Assembly (NCBI GenBank): GCA_964620325.1
Contig: CAZUIM010000001.1
Span: 62,001 to 126,000, forward strand
DNA: 64,000 nt
Direction: 5' to 3'
DNA from: CAZMYM01 sp964620325
GTDB lineage: Bacteria > Bipolaricaulota > Bipolaricaulia > UBA7950 > UBA9294
Shown here: in pieces, positions 51,411-59,386 of the stretch
Position numbering within the stretch: the stretch's first letter is position 1
How the letters are laid out: each line of letters opens with the position of its first letter
Notes under the pieces: model-generated
The model's input: only the letters and a program-made list of their open reading frames with translations
What the model was told of the DNA's origin: nothing
The model's database searches: none
Position numbers and translations under genes: made by a program

Positions 51411-51971
51411 CTAGAGAGAGATAGCGGGTACAACGTCAAGGAGCCCGGAAATCCTCATGTAGACCCGATAGACGGGTTGCGCAGCCCGGACGCGTCGGAC
51501 GTAGGTCACCGTCTCGCTGTACGGAGACTCGCTCTCGACGAGCCACCGATCTACGGTCGTTGGACCGGCGTTGTACGCCAGCAGCGCCGTCTCGACGTCG
51601 TCGTAGCGGTCGAGCAGATGGCGGAGATACCACGTCCCATATCGGAGGTTCTGCTCGACGTCGAGGAGTTCTTCGTCGGAGGGCGCGTTGAGATTCAGCT
51701 GCTGGGCGATCCAGCGGCTCGTTGCCGGCATGATCTGCATGAGACCGATCGCACCGCGAGGCGAGACCGCCTCGGGATCGAAGCGGCTCTCCGCATAGAT
51801 GACGGCGTAGACGAGATCGGGTTCGAGCGACTGCGCTGCGGCGGCAGTTCGAACCGCGCTCTGGAAGTCGATCGGCCACACGGCTCGCATGCCGACGAGG
51901 CCCGCGTACAGAAGACCGAGCGCGCCGAGCGCCGACAGAGCGATTCGACCGGAGGATGCGATGCGGGCCAT
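51411..51971 (-). CDS. Lytic transglycosylase (SLT domain), membrane-anchored
   Basis: 186 residues from the ATG at 51971; a more upstream start near 52019 would add 16 residues. One N-terminal helix (about 9-27, RIALSALGALGLLYAGLVGM) acts as anchor or signal. The SLT domain (about 35-175) has the catalytic Glu61 in IYAESRFDPEAVSPRGAIGLMQIMPAT, then NLRYGTWYLRHLLDRYDD and LLAYNAGPTTVDRWL. It cleaves peptidoglycan with 1,6-anhydro-muramyl ends. Lies downstream of nothing on its strand and diverges from the DUF502 gene. No Shine-Dalgarno is visible before the ATG. Confidence 0.9.
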   Translation of the reverse strand: MARIASSGRIALSALGALGLLYAGLVGMRAVWPIDFQSAVRTAAAAQSLEPDLVYAVIYAESRFDPEAVSPRGAIGLMQIMPATSRWIAQQLNLNAPSDEELLDVEQNLRYGTWYLRHLLDRYDDVETALLAYNAGPTTVDRWLVESESPYSETVTYVRRVRAAQPVYRVYMRISGLLDVVPAISL

Positions 51972-51973
51972 GG

Positions 51974-52000
51974 TTGTATGATACGTCGGTGACCTATAAT
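51974..52000 (+). promoter_or_regulatory. Candidate promoter for the DUF502-accDA unit
   Basis: A perfect TATAAT at 51995-52000, with TTGTAT at 51974-51979 (15-bp spacer, shorter than ideal). The predicted start near 52007 gives a leader of about 42 bases to the ATG at 52049. Confidence 0.45.
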
Positions 52001-52048
52001 GCCCGAATCGTGTACGCAACGTTCGGACGATGGAGTGTGTGAGGGACG

Positions 52049-52732
52049 ATGAGGCGATTCCTCGTCTGGCTACGGGCGACGTTTGTCAGCGGTCTCCTGG
52101 CGATCTTGCCGGTCGGCGCGACGGTCTTTGTCGTGCTGTGGCTCTTCCAGCTGGTCGATCGCATCGTCGGGCAAGGCGCTCCCCTCGGGATGACGATCGA
52201 ACGTGCCCTCGGCCGGTGGATCCCCGGTCTCGGGCTCGTCGTCACGTTGCTGATCATCCTGTTGATCGGGGTGATCATGCGGAACGTGTTCGGGCGGACC
52301 CTCCACTACTATTTCGAGCGGATCTTCTTCTTCGTCCCGGGGATTCGGAAGCTGTACGGCACGTTCAAGCAATTCTCGACCGCGCTTCTCAACCGATCGG
52401 GCACGTCCTCGTTCCAGAAGGTCGTGATGTTCGAGTTCCCGAAGCCGGGCGTCAACGTTCTCGGACTTGTCACGAACGAAGACCTCGGTAAGATCCAGGA
52501 TCTGACCGGAGAGGAGTGCATCCTCGTCTACGCTCCGACGGCGCCGAATCCGCTGTCGGGCTACATGCTCATCATTCCGAAGCGGTTGGTGACCTACGTC
52601 GACATGCCGGTCGAGGACGCGCTCTCGATGATCGTCTCGAGCGGCTCTGCGCTGCCGGACAGCCTCAGACGCCCGAAGGACGATGAAGAGACCGAGGAGA
52701 AGAGGTTCTGGCGCTTCCGGCACCGCTCCTAG
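52049..52732 (+). CDS. DUF502 family membrane protein
   Basis: 227 residues. Two N-terminal membrane helices (about 11-37, VSGLLAILPVGATVFVVLWLF, and 60-78, GLVVTLLIILLIGVIMRN) are followed by a conserved soluble part with YYFERIFFFVPGIRKLYGTFKQF, VVMFEFPKPGVNVLGLVTN and NPLSGYMLIIPKRLVTYVDMPVEDAL. These match the DUF502 family, found widely in bacteria and plants and without an established biochemical role. The C-terminal tail is charged. It lies ten bases upstream of accD and shares its promoter, but no functional link to fatty-acid synthesis is known. Confidence 0.9.
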   Translation: MRRFLVWLRATFVSGLLAILPVGATVFVVLWLFQLVDRIVGQGAPLGMTIERALGRWIPGLGLVVTLLIILLIGVIMRNVFGRTLHYYFERIFFFVPGIRKLYGTFKQFSTALLNRSGTSSFQKVVMFEFPKPGVNVLGLVTNEDLGKIQDLTGEECILVYAPTAPNPLSGYMLIIPKRLVTYVDMPVEDALSMIVSSGSALPDSLRRPKDDEETEEKRFWRFRHRS

Positions 52733-52742
52733 GGGGTGAGTC

Positions 52743-53585
52743 GTGGCCATTTTCAAAGACAGGCAGTATCTGCGCGTCGACGTCGATCAGGAGCGTGACG
52801 AATCACTGTGGATGAAGTGCAAGTCTTGCGGGGAACTCGTCTTCAAGCGTCGGGTTCGCGAGAACAACAACATCTGTCCGAACTGCGGGATGTACTTCTT
52901 TCACACGGCGATCGAGCGAATTGCATCGCTCGTCGACGAGGGGAGCTACGAAGACCTGACCGAGCCGATCGTGGCCGATGATTCTCTCGACTTCGTCGAC
53001 AGCCGACCGTACGCACAGCGGATCGAGGAGGCGCGAGAGAAGACCGGCTTGGGGGACGCGATCGTCTTCGGGACGGCACGCATCGAGTCGATTCCGATCG
53101 TGATTGCGGTGATGGACTTCCGCTTCGTCGGTGGGAGCATGGGCTCGGTCGTCGGCGAGCAGATCTGCCGAGCGATCGAGAAGGCAGTTGAGGATCGTAT
53201 GCCGTTCGTCCTCGTCTCATCGTCCGGCGGGGCAAGGCTTCAGGAAGGGCTCTTCTCGCTTCTGCAGATGGCAAAGACGGCGGCGACGCGGCAGCGACTG
53301 GCCGACGCAGGGGTGCCGTTCGTGTCGGTGATGACCTATCCGACCTCGGGCGGCGTCCAGGCGTCGATCGCCAGTCTCGGAGACGTCATCATCGCCGAGC
53401 GGGGAGCGATGATCGGGTTTGCCGGGCGACGTGTGATCCAGAACACGATTGCGCAGGAGCTGCCGGAGCACTTTCAAACGGACGTGTTTGCGTTCGAACA
53501 CGGGTTCGTCGACCGCGTCGTCGCTCGCGAGGAACTGCGCGTTGAACTGGCGACCGTGCTCGGCTACTTCGGAGATGCCGCATGA
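52743..53585 (+). CDS. accD: Acetyl-CoA carboxylase carboxyltransferase beta subunit
   Basis: 280 residues from a GTG at 52743. An N-terminal zinc ribbon has Cys26, Cys29, Cys45 and Cys48 (MKCKSCGELV, NNICPNCGMYF). The crotonase-like carboxyltransferase domain contains FVGGSMGSVVGEQICRAIE, SSSGGARLQEGLFSLLQMAKT, PTSGGVQASIASLGD and AGRRVIQNTIAQELPE. With AccA it transfers carboxyl from biotin-carboxyl carrier to acetyl-CoA, making malonyl-CoA. Its stop overlaps accA by 4 bp. The biotin carboxylase and carrier genes (accC, accB) are not in the window. Confidence 0.95.
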   Translation: MAIFKDRQYLRVDVDQERDESLWMKCKSCGELVFKRRVRENNNICPNCGMYFFHTAIERIASLVDEGSYEDLTEPIVADDSLDFVDSRPYAQRIEEAREKTGLGDAIVFGTARIESIPIVIAVMDFRFVGGSMGSVVGEQICRAIEKAVEDRMPFVLVSSSGGARLQEGLFSLLQMAKTAATRQRLADAGVPFVSVMTYPTSGGVQASIASLGDVIIAERGAMIGFAGRRVIQNTIAQELPEHFQTDVFAFEHGFVDRVVAREELRVELATVLGYFGDAA

Positions 53586-54541
53586 GCGACGAACGAACGC
53601 TCGACCTGTTGGAGACGAAGATCGAGGAACTGCGCAAGCTGGACCAGGAAGACGGGATGGATCTCTCTCAGGAGATCGCTCGTCTCGAGGAGAAGCTCGA
53701 CGAGTTGCGCCGCGATCTCTACTCCACATTGACCGATTGGGAGCGTGTTCGAATTGCGCGGCATCCGAAACGCCCCTATGCCCTCGACTACATCGATGAG
53801 ATCTTCGACGGATTCTACGAGTTGCACGGGGATCGGATCGCGGGTGACGACCGTGCCCTCCTGGCGGGGATCGCTCGGTTCGACGGACGTCGGATCATCG
53901 TTTTGGCGCAGCAGAAGGGACGTTCGACCGAAGAGAACAAGGAGCGGTACTTCGGGATGGCGCGACCGCAGGGGTACCGGAAGGGGCTGCGTGCCATGCG
54001 GTTGGCCGAGCGGTTCGGCTTCCCTCTGATCACGTTGATCGACACGCCGGGCGCCTATCCCGGTCTCGAGGCGGAGGAGATGAACATCGGCGGGGCGATC
54101 GCGGAGAGCCTGCTGACGATGGCGGGCCTTCGCGTGCCGATCGTCTCCGTCGTCATCGGGGAAGGAGGCTCCGGGGGAGCCCTTGCGATCGGGGTCGCCG
54201 ATCGAGTCTTGATGCTCGAGAATGCGATCTATTCCGTCATCAGTCCGGAAGGAGCGGCGGCCATCCTCTGGAAGGACAAGGAGCGAGCGAAGGACGCGGC
54301 GGCGGCACTCGGTCTGACTGCGTCTCGCCTGGTCGGGCTCGGGCTGATCGATGAGGTTGTCCCGGAGCCGCTCGGAGGGGCGCACAAGGACTTCGCGTCG
54401 ACGGCCGCCGCACTTCGGGAGTCGCTCGCCGGCCATCTCGATGACCTCGTCATTCTGCCGATCGACAAGCTCGTCGCCGGGCGCTACGAGCGATACCGTT
54501 CGATCGGACGGTTCCGCTCGATCGAGCCCGCGAACGAATGA
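53582..54541 (+). CDS. accA: Acetyl-CoA carboxylase carboxyltransferase alpha subunit
   Basis: 319 residues starting with an ATGA overlap. An N-terminal coiled segment (about 5-45, EEKLDELRRDLYSTLTDWERVRIARHPKRP) is followed by the carboxyltransferase core: FDGFYELHGDRIAGDDRALL, RGMARPQGYRKG-like wording (GMARPQGYRKGLRAM), TLIDTPGAYPGLEAEE and VIGEGGSGGALAIGVADRVLMLEN. Length is typical. It forms the alpha2beta2 carboxyltransferase with AccD. Its last bases overlap the start of a hydrogenase-protease-like gene, an unusual neighbour. Confidence 0.95.
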   Translation: MSDERTLDLLETKIEELRKLDQEDGMDLSQEIARLEEKLDELRRDLYSTLTDWERVRIARHPKRPYALDYIDEIFDGFYELHGDRIAGDDRALLAGIARFDGRRIIVLAQQKGRSTEENKERYFGMARPQGYRKGLRAMRLAERFGFPLITLIDTPGAYPGLEAEEMNIGGAIAESLLTMAGLRVPIVSVVIGEGGSGGALAIGVADRVLMLENAIYSVISPEGAAAILWKDKERAKDAAAALGLTASRLVGLGLIDEVVPEPLGGAHKDFASTAAALRESLAGHLDDLVILPIDKLVAGRYERYRSIGRFRSIEPANE

Positions 54542-54999
54542 AGCGTCTCCTTCTCGGTGTCGGGAACCGGCTCTCCAGGGACGATGGCGTCGGTCCGATC
54601 GTCGCCGAGCGTCTCGACGACCGAGACGAATGGCACGCCGTCGATTGTGGGAGCGCGTTCGAGAACGTCTCAGGGATCGTCGCCAGGGAAAAACCGGATC
54701 TTCTCCTGATCGTCGACGCAGCCCGGATGGGATTGTCTCCCGGAACGATCCGTCGGCTCCCGATCGATTCGACCGATCGGATGCTTGCATCGACGCACGG
54801 ACTGCCGCTCTCCTTCGTCCTCGCCCGGCTCGTCGAGGCGGTCGACGAGGTGGTCCTGATCGGGATCGAGCCGGCGGACCTTTCCGTCGGCGAGGGGCTG
54901 TCGGACGCTGTCTCCGTGGCCATCGAGGGGCTTCTCGTCACGTTGCGCAGCGGGAGGGTCGATCGGATCGACGAGTGGAGGCCCGACCCGACCGCCTAG
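54538..54999 (+). CDS. Second hydrogenase maturation protease-like protein, in the acc operon
   Basis: 153 residues beginning with an ATGA overlap with accA. LLLGVGNRLSRDDGVGPIVAERL, LLLIVDAARMGLSPGTIRRL and STHGLPLSFVL place it in the HycI/HyaD peptidase family, with the three metal-ligand positions (Asp, Asp, His) preserved. No hydrogenase subunit gene adjoins it. It may process a large subunit encoded elsewhere, or a hydrogenase-related non-catalytic protein. The hydrogenase operon at 30.6-35.0 kb has its own protease. Sequence similarity between the two is confined to the core motifs, so they probably have different targets. Confidence 0.85.
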   Translation: MKRLLLGVGNRLSRDDGVGPIVAERLDDRDEWHAVDCGSAFENVSGIVAREKPDLLLIVDAARMGLSPGTIRRLPIDSTDRMLASTHGLPLSFVLARLVEAVDEVVLIGIEPADLSVGEGLSDAVSVAIEGLLVTLRSGRVDRIDEWRPDPTA

Positions 55000-55017
55000 A
55001 GCGGCCGGGCCGATCCC

Positions 55018-57075
55018 TCAGCTCCCGAGCAGAGCCGACGCGGCATCGAGGATCGCCTCGACCGTGATTCCGCAGAGGGCGAGGACCTCGTCTCCGGGAG
55101 CGCTTGCGCCGAAGCGATCGACCGCGATGATCCGACCGGCCGGTCCGACGTATCGCTCCCAACCGAGACCTCTCCCCGCCTCGACGGCAATCCTCGCCGA
55201 GGTCTCCGCCGGAAGGACGGACTCGCGGTAGTCGGCCGGTTGGGCGTCGAAGAGCTCCCAGCTCGGCATCGAGACGACGCGGACGGTTCGACCGGTCTCG
55301 GCGATCTTCCTCGCAGCATCGAGCGCAAGGTGCACCTCGGATCCGGTCGCGATCAAGATGAGTTGGGGGATCTCGTCGGATTCCCACAGCACATAGGCGC
55401 CGCGGCGGACCCCGGCGGCCGCGGCGACCGCGTTCCGGTCGACGGTCGGCACGGCCTGACGTGAGAAGAGGAGGGTCGTCGGGCCGTCGCGTCGCTCGAT
55501 TGCGATCCGCCACGCCTCGACCGTCTCGTTGGCGTCAGCCGGTCGAAGAACGATCAGATTGGGGATCAGACGAAGGCTCGTTGTCTGTTCGACCGGCTGG
55601 TGGGTCGGCCCGTCTTCGCCGACACCGATTGAGTCATGAGTGAAGACGAAGATCGACGGGTAGCCGCTCAACGCGGCGAGGCGGATCGGCGGTCGCATGT
55701 AGTCGGCGAACACGAGGAAGGTCGCCGAATACGGGATCAGCCCTCCGTGTTGTGCCATCCCGTTGACGATCGTCCCCATCGCGTGCTCGCGGACACCGAA
55801 GTGCACGTTTCGGCCGGCGTGCCCCCACACGCCACCGACGTCACCTTGAACGTCGGTCGGTCGGTCTCCGGGGGCTTGGAAGTCGCCGTGGCTCTTCAGC
55901 CACGTGTAGGTCGACGGGTTCAGGTCGGCCGAGCCGCCGATCAGCTCCGGGAGCCGCTCTGCCACCACTTCGAGGACGGCTTCGGACGCCTTCCGCGTCG
56001 CCAGTCCTTTCGGGTCGGCGTCGAACGTGGGGAGGGAGTCGGACCAGTCGTTCGGAATCCGGCCGTCGAGACGGCGCTCAAGCTCGGCGGCGAGGTCTGG
56101 ATGAATTGCGCGATATTCCTCGAAACGACGTCGCCACGTGTTGTGAAGGTCCTCACCGCGTTTTCGGACGCCGTCGAAGACCGCGCGCACCTTCTCTGGG
56201 ACGAAGAACGGCCGGTCGGTCGGCCAGCCGGCCGCCTCCTTGGCGGCGGCGAGTTCGTCCTGGCCGAGCGGTGCTCCGTGGGCCTTGAATGTGTTCTGTT
56301 TGGTCGGGGCTCCACGACCGATCGTCGTACGAACGACGAGCAACGATGGGCGCTTCACCTCCGCCTTCGCCGCGTTGAGGGCGGCATCGACGTGTTCGAC
56401 GGAATCCCCGTTCTCGACGGAAGCAGTGTGCCAGCCAGCGGCGGCGAATCGGGCGACGACATCCTCCGAGGTCACCAGCGACGACGAGCCGGCGAGCGAG
56501 ATCCGGTTGGAGTCGAAGAGAACGATGAGCTTGCCGAGTTTCCAGTGCCCGGCCAGAGCGCAGGCTTCATAGGCGACGCCTTCCATCAGATCTCCGTCTC
56601 CGACGAGGGCGTACGTGCGGTGGTCGATGACTGTTCGGTCGGGACGATTGAATGTGGCGGCGAGATGCGCCTCGGCCAGGGCGAGACCGACCGCGTTTCC
56701 GAGGCCTTGTCCGAGAGGGCCGGTCGTCACCTCGACGCCGGGGGTTACGTGGCTCTCCGGATGGCCGGGTGTCAGGCTTCCCATCTGGCGGAACGCCTCG
56801 ATCTCGGCTCGTGGAACATCGTAGCCGCAGAGATGAAGAAGAGCGTACAGCAGCGCTGATCCGTGGCCGGCAGACAGGACGAATCGATCTCGATCCGGCC
56901 ACGTCGGATCTGTCGGATCGTGTCGGAGGTGGTGTGACCAGAGCGTGTGCGCGGCGGTGGCAGCCCCGAGCGGGAGACCGGGATGCCCGGAGTGGGCCTT
57001 CTCGACCGCATCGCACGCGAGGAAACGGAGCGTATCAATGCATTCGGATTCAGTCTTTTCGTCGAATTGCGTCAT
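55018..57075 (-). CDS. tkt: Transketolase
   Basis: 685 residues. A thiamine-diphosphate enzyme moving two-carbon ketol units among sugar phosphates. Motifs: EKAHSGHPGLPLGAA near the start, LSAGHGSALLYALLHL, TGPLGQGLGNAVGLALAE, VGDGDLMEGVAYEA with the Mg/ThDP-binding acidic residue, then the central domain VHFGVREHAMGTIVNGMAQHGG and HDSIGVGEDGPTHQPVE, and the C-terminal domain PSWELFDAQ. Length is standard. It converges on the protease-like gene (18 bp apart) and diverges from the aldolase gene; a TTGACA at 57175-57170 (minus) may belong to its promoter, though the -10 is weak. It completes non-oxidative pentose phosphate exchange. Confidence 0.95.
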   Translation of the reverse strand: MTQFDEKTESECIDTLRFLACDAVEKAHSGHPGLPLGAATAAHTLWSHHLRHDPTDPTWPDRDRFVLSAGHGSALLYALLHLCGYDVPRAEIEAFRQMGSLTPGHPESHVTPGVEVTTGPLGQGLGNAVGLALAEAHLAATFNRPDRTVIDHRTYALVGDGDLMEGVAYEACALAGHWKLGKLIVLFDSNRISLAGSSSLVTSEDVVARFAAAGWHTASVENGDSVEHVDAALNAAKAEVKRPSLLVVRTTIGRGAPTKQNTFKAHGAPLGQDELAAAKEAAGWPTDRPFFVPEKVRAVFDGVRKRGEDLHNTWRRRFEEYRAIHPDLAAELERRLDGRIPNDWSDSLPTFDADPKGLATRKASEAVLEVVAERLPELIGGSADLNPSTYTWLKSHGDFQAPGDRPTDVQGDVGGVWGHAGRNVHFGVREHAMGTIVNGMAQHGGLIPYSATFLVFADYMRPPIRLAALSGYPSIFVFTHDSIGVGEDGPTHQPVEQTTSLRLIPNLIVLRPADANETVEAWRIAIERRDGPTTLLFSRQAVPTVDRNAVAAAAGVRRGAYVLWESDEIPQLILIATGSEVHLALDAARKIAETGRTVRVVSMPSWELFDAQPADYRESVLPAETSARIAVEAGRGLGWERYVGPAGRIIAVDRFGASAPGDEVLALCGITVEAILDAASALLGS

Positions 57076-57296
57076 CGGTGATCTCCCTTCGACGAGGCCT
57101 CCGATGCGACGTCTTGCCCGGCGGAGGACGTCTCTCTTCGGGCTCTACTTTCCCGCCAATCGCTCGCCTTGTCAACGCGGGAGCGCGTGCGGGTGGACGT
57201 GAAAGCATCTCTCGGATGACGTATCTTCGCTTCGGCAAAAGAAGCATGCGAGCCGGAAGCGGGATCCGGCGAACGATGTTCACGGAGGTGGACGCG

Positions 57297-58283
57297 ATGG
57301 CATTCGGTGACGGCGGGAGGCTCCGCGAAGCATACCGGGGCGCAGAAGCCGGTGGGTACGCATTCATGGCGAACAACATCGCCGAGACGAATATCCTGGT
57401 GGGCCTTCTGGAGGCATATACAGAAGCGGACTCCGATCTGGTCGTGCAGATCAGCCCCGGCGCGGCGAAGTTCGCCGGGGGAGGGGACAAGCGAACCGGT
57501 CTCCTCGCGCTGTGCGGACTCGTCCGGACGCTCTCATTGAAATACCCGATCTCCGTCTTCATCAATCTGGATCATTTCACGACCGGCGAAGCGGACCTGA
57601 TTGACGAGGTGATCGCGAACCGCCTCGTCTCCTCGATCATGATCGATGCGTCGAAGGAGGACTTTGACGAGAACGTCCGCATCAGCCGGACGGTTGTGGA
57701 GAAGGCGAAGGGGACCGGAATCCTGATCGAGGCGGAGCTCGGAAAGATCAAGGGGGTCGAGGATGAGATCGCGTCGGACGACGCCTTTTACACCGATCCA
57801 GAAGAAGCGGTCGAGTTCACTCAAGAAACGGGCGCCGATCTCCTCGCAATCTCGATCGGGACGCAGCACGGCGTATCGAAGGGGCGAGAGATCGAGCTTC
57901 GGATCGATCTCGCCGCCCGCATCCGCGAGAGGCTGACTGACGCAGGGCTCGAGACCCCGCTCGTCCTTCACGGATCCTCCGGCGTTCTCCCCGAACAGGT
58001 CAAGGAAGTCATCGCATGCGGGATCCGGAAGCTGAACAAGGACACGCACTATCAGTACATCTACGGGCGAACGGCTTGTGAGTTCTTCCTTGAGCATGCC
58101 GAGGAGATCGTGCCTCCCGAGGGCGTGGAGGATGACATCGTCAACCTCTTCCCGGGAGGGGCCTGGAGTCCGAACAAGAAGGTATTCGATCCGCGCGTCG
58201 TAGGGCGAAAGATTCAGGAGAAGACCAAGCGGATTGCGCTGACGTTGCTCGAACAGGCGGGAAGCGGCGGTCATGCGCTGTAG
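57297..58283 (+). CDS. Class II ketose-bisphosphate aldolase (fructose-bisphosphate aldolase type)
   Basis: 328 residues from the ATG at 57297, placed by GGAGG eight bases upstream; a slightly earlier ATG at 57276 lacks a site. A zinc-dependent TIM barrel. Visible: YAFMANNIAETNILVGLLEA at the N-terminus, NLDHF containing the first zinc-ligand His and the catalytic Asp region, LIEAELGKIKGVED, AISIGTQHGVSKG with another His, and LHGSSGVLPEQV with the last. It most likely cleaves fructose 1,6-bisphosphate; other class II members use tagatose or sulfated sugars, but the next gene encodes phosphofructokinase, which favours the glycolytic substrate. Diverges from tkt. Confidence 0.88.
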   Translation: MAFGDGGRLREAYRGAEAGGYAFMANNIAETNILVGLLEAYTEADSDLVVQISPGAAKFAGGGDKRTGLLALCGLVRTLSLKYPISVFINLDHFTTGEADLIDEVIANRLVSSIMIDASKEDFDENVRISRTVVEKAKGTGILIEAELGKIKGVEDEIASDDAFYTDPEEAVEFTQETGADLLAISIGTQHGVSKGREIELRIDLAARIRERLTDAGLETPLVLHGSSGVLPEQVKEVIACGIRKLNKDTHYQYIYGRTACEFFLEHAEEIVPPEGVEDDIVNLFPGGAWSPNKKVFDPRVVGRKIQEKTKRIALTLLEQAGSGGHAL

Positions 58284-58299
58284 GAACAGGAGGATGTAG

Positions 58300-59328
58300 A
58301 TGGCGAGAGCTGGCGTACTCACAGGGGGCGGCGACTCCCCGGGGATCAATGCCGCCATTCGCTCGATCGTCCGGTTTGGCAACAAACACGGCGTCGACGT
58401 TGTGGGATTCGAAGAGGGATGGAAAGGGCCGATCGACAACCTCATGCGTCCAGTGACGCCGGCCGACGTTTCCGGAATCTTGCACATCGGCGGGACGATT
58501 CTGAGTAGCTCGAGGACAAACCCATTCCGGATCGAGAACGGCCCGGAGAAGGTCGTCGAGACTCTGGCGGTGAACGCTGTCGATTTCCTCGTCGCTATCG
58601 GCGGCGATGACACCCTCGGCGTTGCCCATCGGCTGAGCGAGTACGGCGTGAGGGCGATCGGGATTCCCCAAACGATCGACAATGATATCGGGATGACCGA
58701 CTACACGGTCGGGTTCTCATCAGCGCTCGGCGCAATCACCGAAGCGCTCGATCGGCTTCACACGACGGCGGCTTCGCACCATCGTGTGCTCATTCTCGAG
58801 GTGATGGGACGCGACGCAGGGTGGCTCAGCCTGATGGGCGGCGTCGCCGGCGGGGCGGACGTGATCTTGATCCCGGAGCGGAAGTTCGATGTCGATTCGA
58901 TCTTCCGGAAGATCAAACGAAGAGAGCACATGAAGAAGCACTTCAGCATTGTGATCGTCGCCGAGGGGGCCGAGCCGGAGGGGCTCGAGGGACAGGTCGT
59001 CGCGGAGGCGGAAGTCGACGGGTTCGGACACGCGCGTCTCGGGGGAGTCGGTCAGTACGTGGCAAACCAGCTCTCCGAGCGGATGCAGATGCCGGTCCGT
59101 GTGACGAACCTCGCCTACCTCCAGCGGGGGGGGAGCCCCTCGCCGTTCGACCGGATTCTCGCGACCCGATTCGGCGCCGCGTCGATCGAGTTTGCGTTGA
59201 GCGGGCAATTCGACGTGATGACGGCAATCCACGGCACACAGATTGTCCCGGTGCCGCTCGGTGACGCTCTCGCCAAGCCGAGGCCCGTCGACGAACAGCT
59301 TCTCTACCTCATCGACCTATTCGAATAG
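58300..59328 (+). CDS. pfk: Phosphofructokinase, likely PPi-dependent or mixed type
   Basis: 342 residues; CAGGAGGATGTAG precedes the ATG, 16 bases after the aldolase gene. It phosphorylates fructose 6-phosphate. The N-terminal loop is GGGDSPGINAAIR. The donor motif is IGGDDT with Asp104 (Escherichia coli numbering coincides), whereas ATP enzymes have Gly here and PPi enzymes Asp. The next key segment is GIPQTIDNDIG: catalytic Asp127 is present, but position 124 is Gln instead of the Lys typical of PPi-dependent enzymes or Gly of ATP enzymes. LEVMGRDAGWLSLMGG and NLAYLQRGGSPSPFDR bind sugar phosphate. Donor specificity is therefore predicted as PPi, with the Gln leaving doubt. Confidence 0.9.
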   Translation: MARAGVLTGGGDSPGINAAIRSIVRFGNKHGVDVVGFEEGWKGPIDNLMRPVTPADVSGILHIGGTILSSSRTNPFRIENGPEKVVETLAVNAVDFLVAIGGDDTLGVAHRLSEYGVRAIGIPQTIDNDIGMTDYTVGFSSALGAITEALDRLHTTAASHHRVLILEVMGRDAGWLSLMGGVAGGADVILIPERKFDVDSIFRKIKRREHMKKHFSIVIVAEGAEPEGLEGQVVAEAEVDGFGHARLGGVGQYVANQLSERMQMPVRVTNLAYLQRGGSPSPFDRILATRFGAASIEFALSGQFDVMTAIHGTQIVPVPLGDALAKPRPVDEQLLYLIDLFE

Positions 59329-59386
59329 CGAGCGCAACGGCGATTTTCGACGCAGGCGACCGTCGGCCGTCCCGTCCGTTCTCCTT

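Noticed and set aside
49460..51424. 654-codon plus-strand open frame opposite acs
   Set aside because: Antisense of a highly conserved enzyme gene, with no recognisable protein features.
55636..56859. 407-codon plus-strand open frame opposite transketolase
   Set aside because: Shadow of the conserved minus-strand gene; composition not protein-like.
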